Shown here: positions 18,953-27,200 of the stretch, one piece after another | Layout of the letters: the number at the start of each line of letters is the position of its first letter | Numbering within the stretch: position 1 is the first letter of the stretch | Origin: an uncultured Methanoregula sp. | GTDB lineage: Archaea; Halobacteriota; Methanomicrobia; Methanomicrobiales; Methanospirillaceae | DNA length: 64,000 bases | Direction of reading: 5' to 3' | Assembly: GCF_963678795.1 (NCBI RefSeq) | Contig: NZ_OY787453.1 | Coordinates: 806,001-870,000 of the forward strand | Position numbers and translations under genes: made by a program | The notes under the pieces: model-generated | What the model saw: the letters and a program-made list of their open reading frames with translations, nothing else | What the model was told of the DNA's origin: nothing | Databases searched by the model: none

Positions 18953-20317
18953 TCAGGCAGTGAGACATGCATTGATACTGCAGATAATTTTCTCCCGCTC
19001 ATCCCCGTTCTCGCAGGCATACGTGTACAGGCCTGCATCCGCCTTGTTGTTACAAAGCACAGCATTTATCCGGCATCGCGTGCTGTCATGGCCGAGCAGG
19101 CAGTCATCCGGGAGGAGACGCCCGAAGGTGTCGTTTACCAGCTTGCGGATACTTTCCGGGCAATCCGCCACGTGATACAATCCCTTCCTGACAACCACGA
19201 TCAGCACACCTCTTTTTTCTGAATCCCGGCTATCGTCAAGCCTGAATGTACCAAATTTTTCGTCCCCGTATATGTTGAGGAACTCCCGGTAAAACGGGTC
19301 ATGCCGTTCCTTAAGCTGGCCAAGGAAAAGCCCGGTATTCATGGAAAGGTACCGGGAGTACTTCGCATTCACCGGGGAACGGAGGTGCTCATAGGCCGCG
19401 TTCTCCAGCAGGTCGGAAAGAATGATCTTTGACCGGGCAAAGAGGTCTTCTTTTACACTCCCGGAAAAGGTAATTTTTGCCGGCCGGAAATAGAGGGTCT
19501 TTCCCTGGAATGGAACCGCAAAAGAACCGTCCATGAGTTGCGTCAGCGCGAAGGACGGGGCAACTGCAGGTTGGCCCGCGGGTTTCGTTTCCGGTTTTCT
19601 CTTCAGGGGATTTCCCCCGGGGCTCGTTCCGCGCGCAATTGCCGCCCAGGTTTCCGGGGGGAACGACTGGTCAAGATTCTTTTTCCATAGGGGATCACGG
19701 ATATTGGCAATCGAGACCAGGCGGAACTGGGTTCCAACGGGTATGAACTTTGCCCCACAGTGGGAGCATTCGATATAAAACTCGGTATGCGGGATCCCGA
19801 AGAGTTGTTTTCCCACAACCCGGTTCAGGATGCCGGTCCGGCAGACCGGGCAGAGACTCATCCAGGAGAATGGCGAACTGTTGCCGTCCTCACCGGATCC
19901 GGGAAGGTTCACAGAAGGGGCCGGGGATGCGATATGCCAGGTCCACGAACCGAGTAATCGTATTCCTTTGCGGGGGTGGGGATATCGCCGGTCAAGGATC
20001 CCGGCATATTCAGCAATTCCGGCAGCAATCAGGATCTCGGCGATAACCGGGACCGTTGTCTTTCCCGGGAGATGGAGACGCTCTTCGATACACCGGTCCA
20101 GCCCGTCCTCCGGGCGTTCGAGTGCATTCTGGGGGGTTGTAAGGGCAAGAGTCTTCTTGAACTCCGCATTGAGGCATTCCATGGCAACACCCAGCAGCTC
20201 GCCATTCACCATGACCCCGCTGCGCAGGAACGGGAGCCGGGAAACTCTCCTGCTTACGGTATCGCAGGCAAGAGCGAAAAGTTCCGGGGGAATCGGGAAA
20301 AACTGAGTGGCCGACAT
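18953..20317 (-). CDS. hypothetical protein with internal zinc ribbon
   Basis: 454 residues, no family recognised. A four-cysteine zinc ribbon lies near residues 157-190 (LCPVCRTGIL then IECSHCGAKF). The region before it is mixed alpha/beta; the region after it has several polar helices (SKIILSDLLENAAYEHLRS). It ends in a Cys-containing tail. No signal peptide or membrane helix. It is separated by about 110 bases from the zinc-ribbon PH-like gene and is transcribed in the same direction, so the two may be functionally linked. Confidence 0.65.
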   Translation of the reverse strand: MSATQFFPIPPELFALACDTVSRRVSRLPFLRSGVMVNGELLGVAMECLNAEFKKTLALTTPQNALERPEDGLDRCIEERLHLPGKTTVPVIAEILIAAGIAEYAGILDRRYPHPRKGIRLLGSWTWHIASPAPSVNLPGSGEDGNSSPFSWMSLCPVCRTGILNRVVGKQLFGIPHTEFYIECSHCGAKFIPVGTQFRLVSIANIRDPLWKKNLDQSFPPETWAAIARGTSPGGNPLKRKPETKPAGQPAVAPSFALTQLMDGSFAVPFQGKTLYFRPAKITFSGSVKEDLFARSKIILSDLLENAAYEHLRSPVNAKYSRYLSMNTGLFLGQLKERHDPFYREFLNIYGDEKFGTFRLDDSRDSEKRGVLIVVVRKGLYHVADCPESIRKLVNDTFGRLLPDDCLLGHDSTRCRINAVLCNNKADAGLYTYACENGDEREKIICSINACLTA

Positions 20318-20587
20318 GATAGGGATCCTAACGGTTGGGAGGGAAAGACGATAAACGCTTGCAGGAGGGGGCCGGTTTTCTGGGATCTCATCGTCAGAAC
20401 TGTATTATCTTAACGGGAATGTTTTCCGTAAGAACCAATGAACGTTCCGGCAGGTGCAACCCTTTTAAAACAAACACTCCAAGTCTGGAGATAAATTAAA
20501 AGACACGCATACGAACCTGATCAGATGGCCACCGGGCTTTATGCCAAAGAGTGCCACCGGCGGAAATGCGCGGATACCAATGAGGCA

Positions 20588-21025
20588 TCAGCCGGACCGG
20601 CTGTATGTCCGATCAGAAAAAAGCTCTCCATTGTCCCGCAGGTAGATCTCAATATCGTCCTGGATAACCTGGTCCTGGATACGGTCCGGGTGCTCAGCAG
20701 AGATCCAGTTGAAGAGACTGGCGGGACTGACCGGCACGGGAATTCCGGTTTTGTCGGCTTTTAAAAAGATGAGGCAGACCGCATCGATGAGACTGGTGCC
20801 TGCTTTTAAGGTACAGAGTGGGTGGGACTCCAGGGTCCGGAAAAACTCAAGGGCTTCTTTTGCCTGCTGGATCTTTTTCCGTGCACTGACATCTACCATC
20901 CCGGCATTGGATGCAGTCGTATGAATAATGCCGGCAATCTGCCGGAACGTCATCCCCTGTCGGCGATAACGCAATATCTCGATCTGCCTGTCTGTGAGCA
21001 GGCACCGGGGGGGTCTTCTGATCAT
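20588..21025 (-). CDS. Tfx family DNA-binding protein
   Basis: 145 residues from ATG 21025, chosen for the GGGAG sequence just upstream. The N-terminal helix-turn-helix, LLTDRQIEILRYRRQGMTFRQIAGIIHTT, matches the Tfx family, named for a regulator that binds downstream of the promoter of molybdenum formylmethanofuran dehydrogenase genes. The C-terminal half (PLCTLKAGTSLIDAVCLIF and following) is the family's conserved acidic domain, possibly a metal or oxyanion sensor. Its targets are not adjacent here. Confidence 0.88.
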   Translation of the reverse strand: MIRRPPRCLLTDRQIEILRYRRQGMTFRQIAGIIHTTASNAGMVDVSARKKIQQAKEALEFFRTLESHPLCTLKAGTSLIDAVCLIFLKADKTGIPVPVSPASLFNWISAEHPDRIQDQVIQDDIEIYLRDNGELFSDRTYSRSG

Positions 21026-21212
21026 CGTATCTCCCTTCCTGCTGACGTTCCGGGGTCCGGGCACAACCGTATGTTCCATCATTGTACCATAATTCTCGTG
21101 GATTATCCGCGGTTTTTGTTCAGGGAAACACTTCCCTCATTCCTGCCCATGCCGGAAGGCATTTTACCTCCTGAACAAGAAGGAAGGTAAAAAAAGGCAG
21201 GGGTTCGGCAGG

Positions 21213-24200
21213 TTACTTCCGCTTCCCGAAGAACGGCTCGTCCCGGAAGAGTGTCGGGTTCTGTTTCCGGACATACCATTTCCTGGCCGTGACAATGGCG
21301 AGCGAGAGGACGACGATTCCTGCGATGGCGCCGATTACCATCGGCAGCGGGAACGCCGGTTCCTGTGCCGTGCTGACCGGTGCGGCCTGCGTCCGTGCAG
21401 CTGCCGGGGTAGTGACCGGGGCCTTGAACGAAGTCTCGGCTACCGGTTTCTGCGTTACCTGCTGCTGGATTGCCGGGGCCGTTGTCGGTGTTGTCATTGC
21501 CGTGAGGATGGTAGCATCTTTCACGAGCACCGTTGCAAAGTACGAGAAGCCGGTCGTGGTTGCCCGGTAGAGGTGAGCACCGTCTTTCATGCCGATGTAC
21601 TCGGTGGGCAGCTTCTCCCAGGTCTTGTCATGGTACCGGTAGAGCTGGACATCGCGGTACGTCATCTTCTGGCTCTCCAGGTACGACGGGCTGACGGTAA
21701 ACTCGACCTTTGCCTGGTTGACATCGTCGCTTGTTGCATGGTACAGGTCGATCTTATGGAGCTCGTACACCGGTACGCCCGGGGAGGGGATCTCCTTTGG
21801 CAGCGAGTCGGGTTTCTCGGTTAAGATGAACAGGTCCTTGCTGAACGTTGTTGCGGGCTGGAGCTCGATCTTCGCGATATGGGTCGGGCCGTTCACGGTC
21901 TGCGTTGTCCACGGGTTGGCGGACGGGTCCGGGGGAGCGAGCTGGGACGTGGATTTCGACGTGGAAGTAACGGACTTGTAACTTCCTGCGTCCGAACCGC
22001 CGTCAACGTAACTGACGGAAGATGTTGTGCCTGACGAGGTGACTGCCGAGACCGAGGCGAGCGAGAAGACCGAGAGACCGTCCGGCGAGATGATGGTTAA
22101 GGTGTAGATGCCGGATGCGTCAGGGCCGGATACCGTGGGCGTCAGGATCTGGTCGGCACCGGTTTCCGGATGGCGGAGGACCGCGAGGTGGCTGACACCG
22201 CCATGCTCATCGACCCAGGTCCTGCTGACGGTCATGGTTAAGGTTGCGGACTGGATGATACCGCCGTCGCCGGCGTTTGCCAGGTTCGTCTTCTGGACGT
22301 TTAATGTATAGGCGATATCATCGATCTGCTTGCCTGCCGAGCTCGCGAACAGCGAGAACGAGGTCTGGGCCGCTGCATCGGGATCCTTTGTGATCGTCTG
22401 CGTGATGGCTGCGGTCGTGCCCGGCATCTGGTTCATGTTCAGCTGGATCTGGACGGTCGGCGTTCCCACCGATGGGATAGGCGCCGTCACCGGTTCGGTA
22501 GTGGCTTTCACCGTCTCGACCGTGCCGTTGACCGTGCCTGCACTGCTCTGGCTGGTGTTGGCCGCAAGCGTGATCGCAAGCGACGACCAGCTCGTTGTGT
22601 TGACTATCGTGACCGTGTTGCCGCTCTTCGTGACATTGCCGCCCGTTGTGTCGATGGTGACGTTCTGGACGCCGGCTGTGGTTGTTGTCGTGACGTTGCT
22701 GACCGCAAACGTGTTGCTCTGGACCACCGGCGCAATCACCGAGATGTACCCGCTCTTTGTCGCCGTGCTGTTGCCGGCTGCGTTTGCTGCCTTCAGGCTC
22801 ACCGTGTAGGTGCCGGTCGACGCGAACGTGTGGACCGGGTTCTGGTCCATGGACGTGCTGCTGTCGCCGAAGTCCCAGGCCCACGCAGTCGGCGTGTTCG
22901 TTGATTTGTCCGTGAACTTCACCACAAGCGGCTTGTCGCCTTCGGTCTTGTTCGCGCTGAACGCTGCAACTGGTGCTGCCGTTGCCGGCACCGTTGTCGT
23001 GGGAGTCGGCGTCGGGGTCACGGTCGGGGTCGGTGTGACGGACGCGGAACTCACCGTGATGAACTTCTGGACCGCGTGGAAGGAACTGCCGGCCGGGTTT
23101 GCCACCGTCAGGTTCACCGTGTAGTTGCCCGCCAGCGTGTAGGTATGGAGCACGTCCTGGACTGCCGATGTGCTGCCGTCGCCAAAGTCCCAGAGCCACG
23201 CGGTTGGCTCGTTCGTGGAATCGTCGTGGAACATCACTGCCAGCGGTGCGGGACCGGCCGTTATGTTGGCCGAGAATGCCGAGACCGGCGGGAACGCAGC
23301 CGCAGCCGTCACCGTGATGTAATCCGCGATCTTCTTACTGTTGCTGCCGGCGGAGTTCGTAGCCGTCAGGTTGACAGTATAGGTCCCTGCGGTCGTGAAC
23401 GTGTGCGTAACATTCTGCGTTGTCGCGGTCGAACCATCGCCGAAGTCCCAGAGCCACGTGGCCGGGCTGTTGGACGAGGTATCGTTGAACATCACCGCAA
23501 GCGGAGCCGTACCCGTGGTCTTGTCAGCGCTGAACGCCGCAACCGGCGTCACTGCCGCCGGGGCTGATACCGTGACATACGCGGTCTTGGTTGTCGTGTC
23601 GCTGCCGCCGTCATTGGTAGCCGTCAGCTTCACCGAGTAGGTACCGGCTGCCGTGTACGTGTGGGTCGCGTTCTGGACCGTGGAGGTCGAGCTGTCGCCG
23701 AAGTCCCAGGACCACGAAGTCGGGGTATCGATGGAAGTGTCGTTGAACTGGACCGCCAGCGGGGCCTGGCCGCTCACCGGGGCTGCCGCGAAGGAGGCAA
23801 CAGGGTGGCGGACGGCGGTGATGTCATCAAGGTAGAGCTTGTATGTCCTAACATAAACATCTTCGAATTTCACAAGGTGAACTCCCGAGCAGGATGATGG
23901 GAGGGAGATGGAATATTGCAGCCACTTATTTGTAGTGGAAATAGAACTGGAGTATACTTGGGTAGTATCTACATATACACTAACCCGTGAACTTGTGGAA
24001 GCGCTGTTTGCCCAAAATGACAGTGTTGACACGTTAGTGAGATCTACATATTGTTGCATATCTACGTTTGACCCAGATGTGTAGAGGTATGCCGAATATG
24101 TCCCGCTATGTTTGGTTGTAGTTACAATCGATGACTGGCCACCAGTAACCGTCCAGTTAGTAAAACTCCCAGTCTCGAACCCCGGATTATCAATCTGGTT

Positions 24201-27200
24201 GTACCTGCCGTTCGATGAAACCGTAACGAGATTACTCTTCACCGAACTGTTACTGCCATTGCCGTTCGTTGCCGTCAGGTTCACCGTGTAGGTTCCCGGA
24301 GCATACCAGTGGGCTGCGTTCTGCGTGGTTGCCGTTGTACCGTCACCGAAGTCCCAGAGCCATGAGGTGACCGTACCGCTCGATGCATCCGTGAACTGGA
24401 CCGCCAGCGGGGACACGCCGGAGGTTACACTTGCCGTGAACGCGGTCACCGGCGGGCTCGTGCTCAGCTTGGAGATGTAATTTGTTTTGGTGATCTTATT
24501 GGAACCTTTCAGGTTCGTGACCGTCAGGTTCACCGTGTACGTCCCATAGGTTGTGTACGTGTGCGACGGGTTCTGCACGGTCGATGTACTGCCATCGCCG
24601 AACTCCCAGTACCAGGACTGCGGGACGTTTGCCGAAGTATCCGTGAACTGGACCGGCGACGTGATATCTGTTGTTGCCGAGGTTGACGTGAAATTCGCCA
24701 CCGGCGCTGCCGGGATACCCATTACCGCGAAACTGCTCGGCCCGACCGTGTCACTGGTAAAACCATTGGTCGCGGTAATTCCGGTACCGTGGTTGCTTCT
24801 CTGGTACCAGCCATAGATATTGAACGCCGCCAGACTCGTCAGGTTGTTGAAACTGTATTCTACTTTAATCGCTCCATTATCGGTCCCGCCCTTCAGTGCC
24901 CCGGTATTGAGATCGATGAACATGATCTGGAACGTATTGCCGGAATCACTCATGTTCTGGCCGTAATAGATGGGATAATTTTCCTGGCTGGTCGGTCTCC
25001 AGATCTGGGGACCGTAGATAAAGTCTGCCTTCGTGAACGTTTCGTCCAGTGTGCCATCCACGTAACTGGCATCTCCCGGAGAACCGGCATTACTGAGATA
25101 ATCGTCATAGGTCGTGATGCCATCATCACTCAACGGCCAGGTATACCCGCTTGACCGGATGTGGACCTTGAAATCGTCGGGAACCGTCCCGTTGACCGCA
25201 AGCATCAGGATCCCTTCACGCTGGGTAGCCTGCCCGCCGGTGAAGCTGTACCAGAACGTGCCGGACTGGTTGGTCGTGGAATAAAACCCGCCATTTGAGC
25301 CGGCAGCGGTGGGAGTGTTGGTTATATGCAGGGAATTAAAGCCCCCGACCATGGTGGAACCATAGGTGTTGGGGATATAGGTCATACTGGAACCGTTGGT
25401 GTCGAACTTTACTCCTTCGTCATTTGCCACATAGATGTTGGCGGCATTGTAACTGGGAATCGGCTGCTGCGTCAGTATGTTGATGAACCCGGATCTTGAA
25501 CTGGTACTCGACCCGTACGAGTTGGTCGTCGTCAGGTTGACCATGTACGTCCCGAGCGCCGTGTACGTGTGTGACGGGTTCTGCTCGGTCGACGTGCTTC
25601 CGTCGCCGAACTCCCATTTCCACGAAGTCGGCGAGAGGGTCGATGCATCGGTGAATTTGACCGCCAGGGGTACGGTCGTGCTGACCCTCGGTGTGCCGTT
25701 GAAAGCCGCGACCGGGGCGAGCGGGCTGGGGCCGGCAGCGGTTACGGTGATGTACCCGGCCTGCACCGTGCTGTTCGTGCCCGCAGAGTTCGTTGTCGTG
25801 AGGTTGACGGCATAGGTCCCGGCGCTCGCGTACGAGTGAACCGGGTTCTGCACGGTTGCATTCACCGCGCTGTTATCACCGAAGTCCCAGAGCCAGGCAA
25901 CCGGTGTGTTCGCGGACTTGTCCGTGAACGTGACCGTCAGCGGGGCGGTACCGGTCGTCACGTCCGATGAGAAGGATGAGACCGGCGCGATCGTTGCTGC
26001 ACTGACCGTGACATACCCGGCCTGCGAGACCGTGTTGCTGCCGGCCGCGTTCGTCACCGTCAGGTTCACCGTGTAGGTGCCGGCCGATGCATAGGTATAC
26101 GTAGCGTTCTGCGTGGTCGCGTCAATCGTGCCGTCGTTGTTGAAGTCCCAGGCCCAGCTTGTCGGGGCGTTGGATGATGTGTCGTTGAACATCACCGCGA
26201 GCGGAGCCGTTCCCGAGGTCTTGTCGGTGCTGAACGAAGTGACCGGGGCGATGACCGTGACCGGTATGCCGTTGACCGAGTAGCCGCTGCTGCCGGTGCC
26301 GGTATTTGCATTGGTCCAGCCCATGCCCTGGCCCTGCGTGGTGCCGTTGTTCCAGGCATAGAGGTTGAACGCGGCGTAGTTGTTCGAGAGGTTGGTGAAC
26401 GTGTACTCGACTTTCACGGCCCCGCTCTTGGTCAGGGTTGCGTAATCCGCATGGTTGGATCCGAGCACTCCTGCACGGGTATCGATGAACGCGAGCCGGT
26501 ACTGGTTTGCGGGACTCGTCAGGTCTTCGCCATAGAATATCGGGTAGATCGCGTTGCTTCCCTGCGGTTTCCAGCTCTGCGGGCCGTAGATGAAATCGTT
26601 GTTCGTGAACGTCTCGTCAAGGGCCGTTGCCTGGTACGTGTAGGCTCCGGTCGGGGGTGCCGTGTTTGCGGTAACATTGGGTATCCACGTGTACCCGCTG
26701 GTCTTGATCCGGACCGCGAAATCGTCCGGCAGGGTCCCGTTGACCGCAAGCAGCAGGACTACCTCGTCCTGGTACCCGCCCCGTCCGCCGGTATTCGTGA
26801 CATAGAAGGTCCCGGACTTGTCCGTCGAGACCGTGACCTGCCCGGCCGTGACGGTGGGATCGGTCGAGATATGGACCGCGTTTAAGCCGCCGCTGTTCGA
26901 GTTGATGTAATACGTGCCGTTTTTGACATAGTCCCATCGGACGCCGGCATCGTTGGCGGGTTTGACGTAGATGCCGGTGTATGCCGGGAGGACGCCGCCG
27001 GTGATGGCGTTTTCGGCCGTGATGTACCCGGACTTCACGAGCGAGTTGCTGCCTTTGGCGTTCGTGGCTGTGAGATTGACCGTGTACGTCCCGGCGGTTG
27101 CGTAGGTGTATGTGGCGTTCTGCGTGGTGGCGTCAACTACGCCATCGTTGTTGAAGTCCCAGGACCATGAGGTCGGGGTGTTCGCTGACGTGTCAGAGAA

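Noticed and set aside
22318..23199. 293-codon minus-strand frame inside the giant surface gene
   Set aside because: Low-complexity His/Arg/Gly frame shifted within the PKD coding sequence.
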